Below are positions 33,950 to 43,236 of a DNA stretch of 64,000 nt, one piece after another (positions within the stretch are counted from its first letter, which is position 1; every line of letters starts with the position of its first letter). The notes under the pieces were generated by a model. That model made no database searches and was not told the origin of the DNA. It worked only from the letters and a program-made list of their open reading frames with translations. This stretch comes from Pseudorhizobium xiangyangii (GTDB lineage: Bacteria > Pseudomonadota > Alphaproteobacteria > Rhizobiales > Rhizobiaceae): the NCBI RefSeq assembly GCF_020531965.1, contig NZ_JAJAWH010000024.1, positions 1-64,000 on the forward strand, given 5' to 3'. A program made the position numbers and the translations under genes.

Positions 33950-35452
33950 TCATGTGTCCGATGCCCAGCGGGTGAGGCCAATATCCATGGCGTGGCAACG
34001 CTGGATGATTTCGGTGAATGCGGGTTCGAGTTGGCGGTTGGCCTCTTCCACACCCAGCGTATATTGCTGGAACTCCGGCATCAGCGAGCGTAGCTCGGCC
34101 AGCAGCGCGGCTTCATCGACCTTGGTGAGGCACCCGTTTTCGACCACGACTTCACCATTGACGAAGACCTTCTCGATCGATGTTCCGTCCTCGCAGTAGA
34201 CAAGATGGTTACGGATGTCGTTGAGTGGAGAAAAGTTCGCAGTCGTCATGTCGATCACGAGAAGATCGGCCTTCTTGCCGGCTTCGAGCGATCCTGTTTC
34301 CTCATGCAGCATGGCGGTCCGGGCGCCGCCCAAGGTTCCCATATGAAGCACCTCGGATGCCGTTAGCCAGCGCGAAGTATCCGGGTTGTTGACCTTATGC
34401 ATCAAGCCGGCGGCGTGCATGACGTCGAACATGCGCGGCGTATCGTTGGAGCATATCCCGTCTGAACCCAGACCGATATTGACGCCGGCGTCGAGAAGCT
34501 TGCGCACCGGAGCGGTACCGGAACCCAGCTTCATGTTGGAGATCGCGTTGTGGGCAACCGAGACCCCGGCACGCCCCATGCGGGCGATGTCGTCGTCCGT
34601 CACCCAGATCGAATGAGCGATTGTCGTCCAGGGATGAAGCAGGCCGAGTTCATCCATATAGGCCATCAGCGACTTGCCGTAGAATTCCGGACCGGTCACA
34701 AACTGCACTTTGGTTTCAACGATGTGGGTGTGGTAGGGCGTGCCCCATTGCCGAGCGAGGTCGTTCGCCGCAAACATCAGTTCCGGCGTGCAGCGCTGTG
34801 GTGCTGACGGCGCCAGCATGGTGCGGATGCGCCCGGACCGCCCATGGAACAGGCGGTGCGCTTCCTTCACGAAGGAGAGATAGTCGTCGACGCCCATCGG
34901 CGTGATCTTGCCTATCTCGTCCTGGAGGTGCTGAGAGACATAGTCCCGCGTGAACGGAATGGTATCGAGGAAATTGCGGTCGACGACATGCGCCGAAACA
35001 GTGGCGCGAATGCCGACGTCGTCGTAAGCCGCGATCGCCGCTCCCATCAGCTCTATCTCCCCGCGAGGGCTCTCGTACAGGTCATCGGTAATGCAGGTGA
35101 CGCCGAACTTGAGGGACTGCATGGCGACAAGCATGCTGCGCAGATAGACAAGGCGTGGCGGCAGAGCCTTAGCGGCGAGGATTGGATAGGCATAGAGCAT
35201 CCAGGTTTCCAGATGCATGTTGTCGTAACGTCCCTTGAAGAGTGCTTCGTTCGAATGCAGGTGGGAATTCACCAGACCCGGCATGACCAACCGATCCGTG
35301 CCATCGATGATATCTGCTCCCTCCGGGGCCTCGAGCGTTTCCCCGATCGCCGCAATACGGTCGCCTTCGATGAGGATATCGCCGCGGAAAGGCTCCGTTC
35401 CGTGGGCGCCGCCCATGGCAAGGATGGTTGCTCCCTTGATCAGTGTCGTCAT
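33950..35452 (-). CDS. TRZ/ATZ-type amidohydrolase (deaminase/dechlorinase-like)
   Basis: A 500-residue amidohydrolase of the S-adenosylhomocysteine-deaminase/AtzB/TrzN subgroup. The metal ligands are seen in MPGLVNSHLHSNEAL near residue 58, the TPYHTHIVETK segment near 240, TIAHSIWVTDDDI near 280 and GLGSDGICSNDTPRM near 330, with a composite beta-sandwich completed by ADLLVIDM and VFVNGEVVVENG. Such enzymes remove amino, alkylamino or halide groups from N-heteroaromatics. It heads a hydrolase trio directly after a polyamine-type ABC importer, supporting uptake and deamination of a nitrogen-rich compound. Confidence 0.9.
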   Translation of the reverse strand: MTTLIKGATILAMGGAHGTEPFRGDILIEGDRIAAIGETLEAPEGADIIDGTDRLVMPGLVNSHLHSNEALFKGRYDNMHLETWMLYAYPILAAKALPPRLVYLRSMLVAMQSLKFGVTCITDDLYESPRGEIELMGAAIAAYDDVGIRATVSAHVVDRNFLDTIPFTRDYVSQHLQDEIGKITPMGVDDYLSFVKEAHRLFHGRSGRIRTMLAPSAPQRCTPELMFAANDLARQWGTPYHTHIVETKVQFVTGPEFYGKSLMAYMDELGLLHPWTTIAHSIWVTDDDIARMGRAGVSVAHNAISNMKLGSGTAPVRKLLDAGVNIGLGSDGICSNDTPRMFDVMHAAGLMHKVNNPDTSRWLTASEVLHMGTLGGARTAMLHEETGSLEAGKKADLLVIDMTTANFSPLNDIRNHLVYCEDGTSIEKVFVNGEVVVENGCLTKVDEAALLAELRSLMPEFQQYTLGVEEANRQLEPAFTEIIQRCHAMDIGLTRWASDT

Positions 35453-35490
35453 CTAGTATCTCCATGGGATGGCCGCGCGAGGCGGGATGA

Positions 35491-36576
35491 TTAGTGGGCG
35501 ACGAAATAGGCGCTTGCCGGATCCCAGCTCGCAACGACCGTATCGCCGACCGCCAGGGGATTGCTTTCGATGTCGCGTGACGACAGCTGGCTCCTCAGCG
35601 TCACACCGCCTTCGGTCTCCACGATTGCGGTAATGGATGCTCCCATCACTTCCATCATCGCGATGCGACCGGGCACCTGGTTGACGGCGCCCGAGAGTGA
35701 TCTCGCAATCTCGACACGGTCCATGGCGACGACCAGAGACAGCGCCTCACCAACTTGAACAGGCTTGAGTGCCGGTGCCTGCGTGCTGAGACGGCCGATT
35801 GCGCTATCGGCAGCAACGCCGGACGCATCCGCATACAGGACCTTGACGTCGAGAATGTTCGAGGCGCCGAGAAATTCGGCGACGAAGCGATTGTCGGCGC
35901 GACGGTGGATCTGTTGTGGCGCGCCGATCTGCTGGACGGTACCCTTATCCATGATCACAACCCGGTCGGCCATGGCGAAGGCTTCCGAATGACTGTGGGT
36001 GACACAGACGAAGGTGATGCCGAGTTCCCGGTGGAGGCGTACAAGCTCGGTCTGCATGCTGACCTTGAGGTGCGGGTCCAGCGCGCTCAGCGGCTCGTCG
36101 AGCAGGAGGAGTTCCGGTTCGGTGGCGAGCGCCCGGGCGAGTGCGACGCGCTGACGCTGGCCGCCCGAAAGCTGGTGCGGCATGCGTTCGGCAAATGCCG
36201 CAATGCCCATCCGTTCAAGCCACTCATCGGCCTTGACGGTGCGATCCTTTGCGATCATGCCCCGCTGCTTCAGCCCGAACTCGACATTGCGGCGAACACT
36301 CATGAAAGGAAACAGCGCGTAGCTTTGCCAGACCAGAGGCGTATCCCGCCTCCACGGAGCGTCCTGGCTGACATCGCGTCCCCAGATTCGGATCTGGCCT
36401 TCAGTCGGCGCGTCGAGACCGGCAATCATCCGAAGGGTTGTCGTCTTTCCGCAGCCCGACGGACCCATCAGGGCGATGAACTCACCTTTCTGAACGGAGA
36501 TCGAGACATCCGAAACGGCGGACTGCTTGTCGAAGCTTTTCGATAGGCCGTCGAGTTCGAGGATCGTTACACTCAT
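35491..36576 (-). CDS. ABC transporter ATP-binding protein (polyamine/PotA type)
   Basis: A 361-residue ATPase with Walker A GPSGCGKTTTLRMIAG, signature LSGGQRQRVALARAL, Walker B LLLLDEPLSALD and switch histidine in FVCVTHSHSE, followed by a C-terminal TOBE-type domain (GEALSLVVAMDRVEI). This is the layout of PotA, UgpC and similar import ATPases. It pairs with the two permeases and binding protein immediately upstream on the same strand. Confidence 0.94.
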   Translation of the reverse strand: MSVTILELDGLSKSFDKQSAVSDVSISVQKGEFIALMGPSGCGKTTTLRMIAGLDAPTEGQIRIWGRDVSQDAPWRRDTPLVWQSYALFPFMSVRRNVEFGLKQRGMIAKDRTVKADEWLERMGIAAFAERMPHQLSGGQRQRVALARALATEPELLLLDEPLSALDPHLKVSMQTELVRLHRELGITFVCVTHSHSEAFAMADRVVIMDKGTVQQIGAPQQIHRRADNRFVAEFLGASNILDVKVLYADASGVAADSAIGRLSTQAPALKPVQVGEALSLVVAMDRVEIARSLSGAVNQVPGRIAMMEVMGASITAIVETEGGVTLRSQLSSRDIESNPLAVGDTVVASWDPASAYFVAH

Positions 36577-36597
36577 GTTCGCTTTCGCTTTCTCATC

Positions 36598-37410
36598 TTA
36601 ACGTCTGCCGGCTTTCGACCTGAATGCGAGAGCCTGTGCCAGGATCACGAGCAACATGCTGGTCGTGAAGACCAATGTGCCGATGGCATTGATGCGCGGG
36701 CTGACCTGCCCCTGCAGCAGGGCAAGGACCCTGACAGGAAGGGTTTCGTTCTGGCCCGAGATGAACCACGCGATCATGAATTCATCGAAGGACACGGCGG
36801 CGGTGATGAAGATCGACGCAAGGATCGCCGGTGCGCAGAACGGGATCACGACTTCGCGCAACGTCGCCCATGGACCCGCCCCGAGGTTCCATGCCGCTGC
36901 CTCTATGTCCGGGCCGAGTTCGGCCAGCCGCATGCGGATCAGAACCATCGCGAACGGTGCGCTGATGACGACATGGGCTGCGATGATGCCGAACAGGGTT
37001 CCCGACAAGCCGATGCGCCCCTGGAAGGTGAGCATCGCCACCCCCATGATGACGACAGGCACCGTCGGGGGAAGAGAGGCCAGCGCCATGTAGAGACGCT
37101 TGCCGACGAACTGAAAGCGGTGATCGACGTAAGCCGCCAGGAAGCCGATCGCCGTTGAGAGCGGAGCGACAGCCAGGGCGACCAGAAGGCTGTTGACGAG
37201 GCCCCGCCGGATCATCGGATCGGCGAAGACCTGCTCGTACCACGTGAGCGAGAAGCCGGCCCAGGGCAGGCTCGGAAACCGATCGGCATTGAACGAAAAC
37301 GCCGCCATGGAAACGATCGGTGCAAAGATGAAGGCAAAGACGATGAAGGCCCAGCCGCGGAGAGACAGGAGCGTGAGGGTATCGCCGATCGAACCGGTGC
37401 GCTTCGTCAT
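36598..37410 (-). CDS. ABC transporter permease (PotC type)
   Basis: A 270-residue inner-membrane permease with six hydrophobic segments and the cytoplasmic coupling motif EAAAWNLGAGPWATLREVVIP (EAA loop). The N-terminal AFIFAPIVSMAAFSFN resembles PotC-type subunits. Its start overlaps the stop of the other permease by 4 bases (37407-37410), which indicates coupled translation and equal stoichiometry. Confidence 0.93.
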   Translation of the reverse strand: MTKRTGSIGDTLTLLSLRGWAFIVFAFIFAPIVSMAAFSFNADRFPSLPWAGFSLTWYEQVFADPMIRRGLVNSLLVALAVAPLSTAIGFLAAYVDHRFQFVGKRLYMALASLPPTVPVVIMGVAMLTFQGRIGLSGTLFGIIAAHVVISAPFAMVLIRMRLAELGPDIEAAAWNLGAGPWATLREVVIPFCAPAILASIFITAAVSFDEFMIAWFISGQNETLPVRVLALLQGQVSPRINAIGTLVFTTSMLLVILAQALAFRSKAGRR

Positions 37411-38276
37411 CGTCCGCTCCTGCCGTAGGCGAATTTGAGCAGGAGCCCCATCATCGCCATGAGTGTGAAGATCATGGTCATGGCGACCACGGATGCTCTG
37501 GGCCAGTGGTTACCCGACTTGACCTGGTCAGCCATGAGGATCGAGAGCGTCGGAGGATTGGAGCCGCCCAGGAATTGCGGGCTGATATAGTCACCGAAGG
37601 CGAATACGAAGGCCATGGCAAACGAGATCACGAGCCCGACGCGCGCGGACGGTATGATGATCGAGATGACCGTCCTGAACTTGCCACAACGCAGGTTGTG
37701 AGCGGCCTCGACCAACTGCCGATCGACACCGTTCAGCGCGAAGATCTGCAACAGGATCACGAGAGGCATGGTCAACGTCAGATAGCCGACCAACGCACCG
37801 ACCGGTGTGTTGAGCACGGTGATTGGCGACAGGCCAACGCCGATGAGCGCCGAGTTGATGAGGCCCGAGGGACTGAAGAAGATCTGCATCGAATAGATGC
37901 GCACTGGCAGGCTGGTGAAAAACGGGATGACGAGAAGACCCATCAGCATTCGCTGGGCTGCCGGGGAGAGCCGAAACGAGATCAGGTATGCCACCGGAAA
38001 AGCGGCGACGGCCGCAATTGCTGCGGTGATCATCGAGATCGAGAACGTGTAGAGGTAGGCACTCCGAAAGAAGCCGGCGTTGAGGATCATCGTCCAGTTC
38101 GCAAGCGTGAAATCCGGCTGGAGCCGGAAATTGCGGACGGACCAGAACGTCATCATGACCAGGAACAGAAGCGGCAAGAGGAAGAAGACCAATTGCCAGA
38201 TCAGCGACGGGGCGCCGATCAGGACGGCGAAACGCCGTTTATCGGCACGGTAGCTAGCGTGTTTTTGAGACATCAT
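37407..38276 (-). CDS. ABC transporter permease (PotB type)
   Basis: A permease of about 289 residues with six membrane segments (LIWQLVFFLLPLLFLVMM first) and the EAA-type loop VEAAHNLRCGKFRTVISIIIP. Two adjacent ATGs (38276 and 38273) follow AAGGA; the second has the better spacing. The ORF can be extended upstream by 30 residues, but that part is basic and cysteine-rich and overlaps the preceding gene. It lies 87 bases after the binding-protein stop when started here. Confidence 0.91.
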   Translation of the reverse strand: MMSQKHASYRADKRRFAVLIGAPSLIWQLVFFLLPLLFLVMMTFWSVRNFRLQPDFTLANWTMILNAGFFRSAYLYTFSISMITAAIAAVAAFPVAYLISFRLSPAAQRMLMGLLVIPFFTSLPVRIYSMQIFFSPSGLINSALIGVGLSPITVLNTPVGALVGYLTLTMPLVILLQIFALNGVDRQLVEAAHNLRCGKFRTVISIIIPSARVGLVISFAMAFVFAFGDYISPQFLGGSNPPTLSILMADQVKSGNHWPRASVVAMTMIFTLMAMMGLLLKFAYGRSGR

Positions 38277-38362
38277 CCTTGCCGTCCGGGTCGAGGGACA
38301 CCGGTTCCTGCGACTACGAAGGAGTGGCGCACATGCTTTTCCGGCACATGCGCCCCGCGATC

Positions 38363-39511
38363 TCACATGGCCTTGAATTCGGACCAGGCATCATTCCAGG
38401 TCTCGATGTCCTGCTGCACCGGGGTCTGGCGAATGAAGATCTTGCCGTCCTTGTATTCGTCCATGACGTTGCGAGCGTCGAACGTGTGCCGCAGCTTCTT
38501 GGCGTCCTCGGGCGCGTCCGCGATCATCTTTTCCCAACCCTTCTTGTTCGGGATGGAGGCCCAATAAGCCGGCAGACGCGCCGTACGGAACTGGCCTTCC
38601 GGCGAGCTTGCATACTGGATGTAGGCTTTAGCGAGATCCTTCTTGGAAGAACTGGAAACGATCGACATCGATTCCGTCCACTGGATGCCACCCTCATCCG
38701 GCACAACGGCGTCAACGGGCACGCCTTCGTTCTGCAGGAGTAGGACCACCCAGTCGCCGATGCCCGGAATGACGCCGGCCGTGCCGTTTGTCAGCATCGC
38801 GAACTGGTCTGCCATGGAATAGAAGCCGTTGGTCTGCGGGCGCAGCGAGAAGAGTGTTTCCTTAAGCGTCTCGAAGGAACCCTCGGAAATGTCGAAGGGG
38901 GGCTTGTTGCCGTTGTAGAGGCTGAGGCAGCCCATGGTTGGGAGGTACCAGTCGAAGAAGCCGACCTTTCCTTTGACCTTCTCGCTCCACATCGCCTTGT
39001 AGGACTGGACATCCTCCGCCGTGAGGATATCAGTCCGGTAGGCCATTCCCAGATAACCGAAGCGGACCATAACGGAGTAGAGCTTGTCCTCACTCCAGTG
39101 CAGCGGAAACTTCTGGAACTCCGGCCAGTAATCGGCGAGCGGATAGTCTGCCGGGTCCAGCTCATCGATGAAGCCACCTTCCTGCAGCATCCCAATATAT
39201 TCCGCATCGGCGAGCACGACGTCGAACGTCCCGGGAGGGGACTGGTTCATCAAGGCGAGCATGGGTTCACCGCCGACATACTCCTTGACCACGACCTTGA
39301 CGCCATACTGGTCTTCGAACGGCGCGACGAAAGCCGGATCGCCATGGCCCGGCCAGGTCAGCACGTTGAGCACATTCTCCTGCGCGTAGCTCTTGGTCAT
39401 CGCGCCATCGAAGGCCGCCGCGCCTGCAACGGCAGCGGCGCCTTTGAGGATCTGACGGCGGTTGAGCATAGGAAGCAAGCCACGGAAATCGGTTACCGGA
39501 AATTTGGTCAA
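38363..39511 (-). CDS. ABC substrate-binding protein (PotD/extracellular family 1), Tat-type leader
   Basis: A periplasmic binding protein of about 382 residues related to spermidine/putrescine and similar cation-binding proteins (LTWPGHGDPAFVAPFEDQYG, GTFDVVLADAEY, GDWVVLLLQNEGVP, SMSIVSSSSKKDLA). The leader has NRRQILKGAAAVAGAAAF, a twin-arginine-like signal. TTG at 39511 has GGAGAG 5 bases ahead, whereas ATG at 39469 has none; the latter gives a shorter leader starting MLNRRQ and cannot be excluded. First gene of the importer operon. Confidence 0.9.
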   Translation of the reverse strand: MTKFPVTDFRGLLPMLNRRQILKGAAAVAGAAAFDGAMTKSYAQENVLNVLTWPGHGDPAFVAPFEDQYGVKVVVKEYVGGEPMLALMNQSPPGTFDVVLADAEYIGMLQEGGFIDELDPADYPLADYWPEFQKFPLHWSEDKLYSVMVRFGYLGMAYRTDILTAEDVQSYKAMWSEKVKGKVGFFDWYLPTMGCLSLYNGNKPPFDISEGSFETLKETLFSLRPQTNGFYSMADQFAMLTNGTAGVIPGIGDWVVLLLQNEGVPVDAVVPDEGGIQWTESMSIVSSSSKKDLAKAYIQYASSPEGQFRTARLPAYWASIPNKKGWEKMIADAPEDAKKLRHTFDARNVMDEYKDGKIFIRQTPVQQDIETWNDAWSEFKAM

Positions 39512-39819
39512 TGGGTCTCTCCAGACTGTGCGGAACAAGGTTGCGGCGGATCGAGGCTTCAGGTGATGACGGCAAACATGCCCGAGTGTGCTTTCGTTTT
39601 GAAAGACGAAATTCCGATTGCTGCCGATAGGAGAAAGCGATGGCTAGGCATTTTCGAGCCGATCGAAAATATCAAGCCGTTGAAAAACAACGGCTCAACT
39701 TTATAGCTTTTGATGAGGTGACGCCGCATTGAGCACGATGCTCAAACAATGGCCGATTTGACGGCTCGATTTTTGTTGTTTTTCTTCCGCTCATGCCGCA
39801 CGCATGACACATAATCACA
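39512..39819. promoter_or_regulatory. Divergent control region with inverted repeat
   Basis: This 308-base gap separates the importer operon from the LysR gene at 39820 and should hold both promoters. It contains AGCCGTTG-AAAAA-CAACGGCT at 39675-39695, a perfect 8-bp inverted repeat near mid-gap. No U-run follows on either strand, so an operator is more likely than a terminator. Nothing else is recognised. Confidence 0.45.
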
Positions 39820-40779
39820 ATGGATCTTCGCCAACTTCGATATTTTCTTCAGATCGCAGAGGCCGGAAGCTTCTCCCGGGCCGCAGAGCTGCTTCATGTC
39901 GCCCAGCCATCCCTGAGCCAACACATTATCAACCTCGAGGAAGAGTTGGGCGTGCCCTTGTTGATACGCCACCCACGCGGCGTTACCCCGACGGACTTCG
40001 GCCACCTGTTATCCGAGCACGCGCGCACGATCCTTCGCGATGTGGAGCGTTCCCGGCACTCGATGCTCAACGCGGGTGAAAATCCCAGCGGAGAGGTGAC
40101 CGTGGGCTTGCCGACATCCGCCTGTCGCGGTCTGAGTGTTCCGCTGATTGCGGCGGCCGCACGCCAGTATCCATCGATCTCGATCCATATTGTCGAAGCA
40201 ATGACCGGCAGCCTCGAAGAATGGGTTCAGGCAGGCCGCATCGATGTGGCCTTGCTCTACGATCGTCGAGCGTTCGAGAACCTCGAAATGAATGATGTCA
40301 TGACGGAGGAGTTGCGGCTGATCGTTCAGGCAGCTCACCCTCTGGCCGCTGCGCGTGCGGTAACATTCCGGGAGGCATCGACACTGCCCCTTGTCCTTCC
40401 GGCAACTCCGAACGTCATCCGGAGCCTGGTCGATCGCCACGCCATCCGCAGCGACCTGGAACTCAATATCGCGCTCAACTGCGACAGCCTGGCTGCGATC
40501 ACGGAGCTTGTGCATGCGGGTCACGCGACGCTTTATCCCAGCTTTCCGATGTCCCGTGAGATCGAAAGAGGCGAATTCGTCGCCATTCCAGTCGTTGATC
40601 CGACGCCGAAATGGGATCTGTCGGTCGTCCTGTCCAAGAAGACCTCTAACGTACGGGCCGCTTCCGCGGCTGCGCAACTTGTCGGAGAAGTCGCCCGCAA
40701 TCTCGTCAGGTGCGGCAAATGGGACGCGCAGTTGCGTCGTACCGCTCGGGAGCGGCCGGGGCTGAGTACACTAACGTGA
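39820..40779 (+). CDS. LysR-family regulator (NAC/CysB-like subgroup)
   Basis: A 319-residue LysR regulator starting MDLRQLRYFLQIAEAGSFSR, with the helix-turn-helix AELLHVAQPSLSQHI. The effector domain includes NPSGEVTVGLPTSA, SIHIVEAMTGSLEEWV and DVALLYD, as in the NAC-like subgroup that often governs nitrogen-compound genes. It is divergent from the importer/amidohydrolase operon and is its likely regulator. The next gene is a tandem paralogue. Confidence 0.93.
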   Translation: MDLRQLRYFLQIAEAGSFSRAAELLHVAQPSLSQHIINLEEELGVPLLIRHPRGVTPTDFGHLLSEHARTILRDVERSRHSMLNAGENPSGEVTVGLPTSACRGLSVPLIAAAARQYPSISIHIVEAMTGSLEEWVQAGRIDVALLYDRRAFENLEMNDVMTEELRLIVQAAHPLAAARAVTFREASTLPLVLPATPNVIRSLVDRHAIRSDLELNIALNCDSLAAITELVHAGHATLYPSFPMSREIERGEFVAIPVVDPTPKWDLSVVLSKKTSNVRAASAAAQLVGEVARNLVRCGKWDAQLRRTARERPGLSTLT

Positions 40780-40959
40780 ACGGGGGGACGGCTTGTGAGC
40801 GGTTTCTCGCCGGGCGTGACACGATAATTTCCGCTAGAACGCATCGATCTTAACGAAGCACGGTGATGGGTGCCACAGTCCCCGCCTATCGGACCGGCAT
40901 CGCGTTGACATTTGGTATGGGCATTCTCACAGTGAGCGGCCTCCAACGCATCGGCAGTC

Positions 40960-41910
40960 ATGGATTTACGTCAGCTACGCTATTTTGTGCAGATTGCAGA
41001 AACCAGAAATTTTTCCCGGGCTGCAGAGTATCTGCGCATTGCCCAGCCGTCACTCAGCCAACAGATCAGGAACCTGGAGGACGATCTCGGCGTCGAGCTG
41101 TTCAAACGCCATGCCCGGGGGGTAACACTCACGGATCTCGGCCACCAGTTCTACGACCACGCCCGCAGAATTTTGCTTGGTGTCGAACGCGCCCGCGATG
41201 TCATCCAGGCGCATTCGAACAACCCGACAGGCAAGATTTCCGTCGGCCTGCCGACGTCGGCGGCCCGCAATTTTTCGCTGCCAATGTTTCGCGCGGTCGC
41301 GGAACGCCAGCCCAACATTACTCTGCATATCGTCGAGGCAATGTCCGGTTATCTCGACGATTTCATGCAGTCCGGCCGGCTCGATGTCGCGCTCCTCTAC
41401 GACCACAAAGCGTTCGAGAACGTGGCCTGGACCGAGCTGATCGTCGAGGAACTGGTTCTTTTCGTGCATCCGGCGGACAGGATCGCGCGCAAGCGAGAAG
41501 TGCGTTTCAAGGATGTTTTTGACGAACCGGTTGTCCTGCCCGGTCGCCCACATGTCCTACGCAATGTGATCGAGACGCTCGCGGCCAAGTCTGATGTGGA
41601 CATCAACGTTATCGACTGCGACAGCCTTCCAGCGATCGCGAAACTAGTCAGTCGGGAACGTTACCGTGCAATCATGCCGCATTTTGCCTTTCACGAGGAA
41701 ATCGAACGGCATGAAATGGTTCCGATCAGCATCATATCGCCAACTCCGAGCTGGCGGCTGTCCGTGGTCGTTTCCGAGCGCACTATGAACCCTCGCGGGA
41801 GCGCAGCAGTTGCAGCGATCATGGCCGACGTGATGAGCGAACTGGTTGCTGCCGGACAGTGGAAGGCACGCTTACTGGATCTGCATCATCCGCGCCTTAC
41901 GTCTTCCTGA
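40960..41910 (+). CDS. LysR-family regulator, tandem paralogue
   Basis: A 316-residue LysR regulator highly similar in pattern to the gene just upstream: MDLRQLRYFVQIAETRNFSR, LRIAQPSLSQQI, GKISVGLPTSAARNFS, LHIVEAMSGYLDDFM, DVALLYDHKAFENV. The two genes are head-to-tail with 180 bases between them. The similarity over the full length suggests tandem duplication followed by divergence, mostly in the C-terminal lobe. Confidence 0.93.
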   Translation: MDLRQLRYFVQIAETRNFSRAAEYLRIAQPSLSQQIRNLEDDLGVELFKRHARGVTLTDLGHQFYDHARRILLGVERARDVIQAHSNNPTGKISVGLPTSAARNFSLPMFRAVAERQPNITLHIVEAMSGYLDDFMQSGRLDVALLYDHKAFENVAWTELIVEELVLFVHPADRIARKREVRFKDVFDEPVVLPGRPHVLRNVIETLAAKSDVDINVIDCDSLPAIAKLVSRERYRAIMPHFAFHEEIERHEMVPISIISPTPSWRLSVVVSERTMNPRGSAAVAAIMADVMSELVAAGQWKARLLDLHHPRLTSS

Positions 41911-42111
41911 TCGGCGTTCCCTTCCATCGGCGGTCGAGCCATCGATCTGCGAGCCTGCTCCACGAAAGCTAGACGTTTTTGGATACGTACCCTTCAGCCT
42001 CTTCCAGCTCTGCGAGTGGCAGTCGCTGTGATGCTCTCGACGGGATCTGGGTCCTTCCACCCGTCCAGTAGCTGATCAGCACCGTCCAGATTTAAGTTGC
42101 GTGCGACGTCA

Positions 42112-43173
42112 TTACACCTGCGCAAGGTCCTCATAGCTCTCGTGCAGAGCCCAATCTGCGGCGCTGAAGCGATCACGGGCAAAATTGTGCTGGTGCCAAT
42201 AGGGATAGATATAGGGCACCCGACTGACCTGGTTAAGCTTTTCGAGCTCTTCCGAGGTCGGCTTGATATCAACGGCAGCGATATTGTCGCGGAAATGCTT
42301 CTCCGTCAGTCCGCCGACGACAAGCGAGCAGACCGCCGGCCGGGTCAACGTCCAGGCGAGCGCGATCTGTGCCGCCGTGACACCACGGTCAGCCGCAATC
42401 TCGTCCAGCACATCGATGATAGCCCAGAGTTTTTCCTGATCGCGGATGGGCGGCTCGGACCAGCCGGCAGCCTGCCGCGAGCCCTTCGGTGTGCGGTCTC
42501 TGCCGAACGCACCGGACAGAAGTCCCGCCGCGAGTGGGCTCCAGACCGTTACGCCAAGCCCCTGATCGACCGAAATCGGCAGCAGTTCGTATTCGGCCTC
42601 GCGCGCTTCCAAAGTGTAATGAATCTGCTGTGTGACGAAGCGCGGCAGATGCCGCTGGTCGGCAACAGCCAGCGCCTTCATCAGATGCCAGCCGGAATAG
42701 TTCGAGCAGCCGATATAGCGGATCTTGCCGGTCTGGATAAGGCTGTCGAGCGCCGACAGCATTTCTTCCACCGGCGTGACGCCATCCCATTCGTGCATGT
42801 GATAGATATCAATATAGTCCGTCTGCAGTCGCTTCAGACTACGCTCGCATTCGCGGATCAGGTGAAATCGAGATACGCCTTCGTCATTCGGCCCGTCACC
42901 GATACGCATGCGCGCCTTGGACGAGATCAGCACGCGGTCTCGCCGGCCTTTCAGCGCCTCGCCAAGAATCTCCTCGGAGCGGCCGAACGAATACATGTTC
43001 GCCGTGTCGAACAAGTTCACGCCACCGCCGATGCAGACGTCGATGAGCCGACGGGCATCATCGACGCCCTGATCGGCAACTCTGGCGAACGCTCCTACCC
43101 CACCGAAGGAAAAAGTCCCCATGGAGATCGCAGAGACCTTCAATCCGGACCTTCCCAGTACGCGATATTCCAT
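42112..43173 (-). CDS. Aldo/keto reductase
   Basis: A 353-residue NAD(P)H-dependent oxidoreductase of the aldo/keto reductase barrel family. The catalytic tetrad is visible: Asp and Tyr in LFDTANMYSFGRSEE, Lys in LISSKARM, His in DIYHMHEWDG. IRYIGCSNYSGW and the late WTLTRPAVCSLVVGG are typical. ATG at 43173 is preferred: GGAGGAG lies just upstream and the adjacent ATG at 43176 is too close. It lies 63 bases downstream of the LacI gene on the same strand. It may interconvert a sugar and a polyol for the adjacent sugar system. Confidence 0.93.
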   Translation of the reverse strand: MEYRVLGRSGLKVSAISMGTFSFGGVGAFARVADQGVDDARRLIDVCIGGGVNLFDTANMYSFGRSEEILGEALKGRRDRVLISSKARMRIGDGPNDEGVSRFHLIRECERSLKRLQTDYIDIYHMHEWDGVTPVEEMLSALDSLIQTGKIRYIGCSNYSGWHLMKALAVADQRHLPRFVTQQIHYTLEAREAEYELLPISVDQGLGVTVWSPLAAGLLSGAFGRDRTPKGSRQAAGWSEPPIRDQEKLWAIIDVLDEIAADRGVTAAQIALAWTLTRPAVCSLVVGGLTEKHFRDNIAAVDIKPTSEELEKLNQVSRVPYIYPYWHQHNFARDRFSAADWALHESYEDLAQV

Positions 43174-43236
43174 CATCTCCTCCAAGAGACTGTGTGAGAA
43201 TTCCTTCGCAGGCCTCCACCCGCAGGCAGAACGTCG

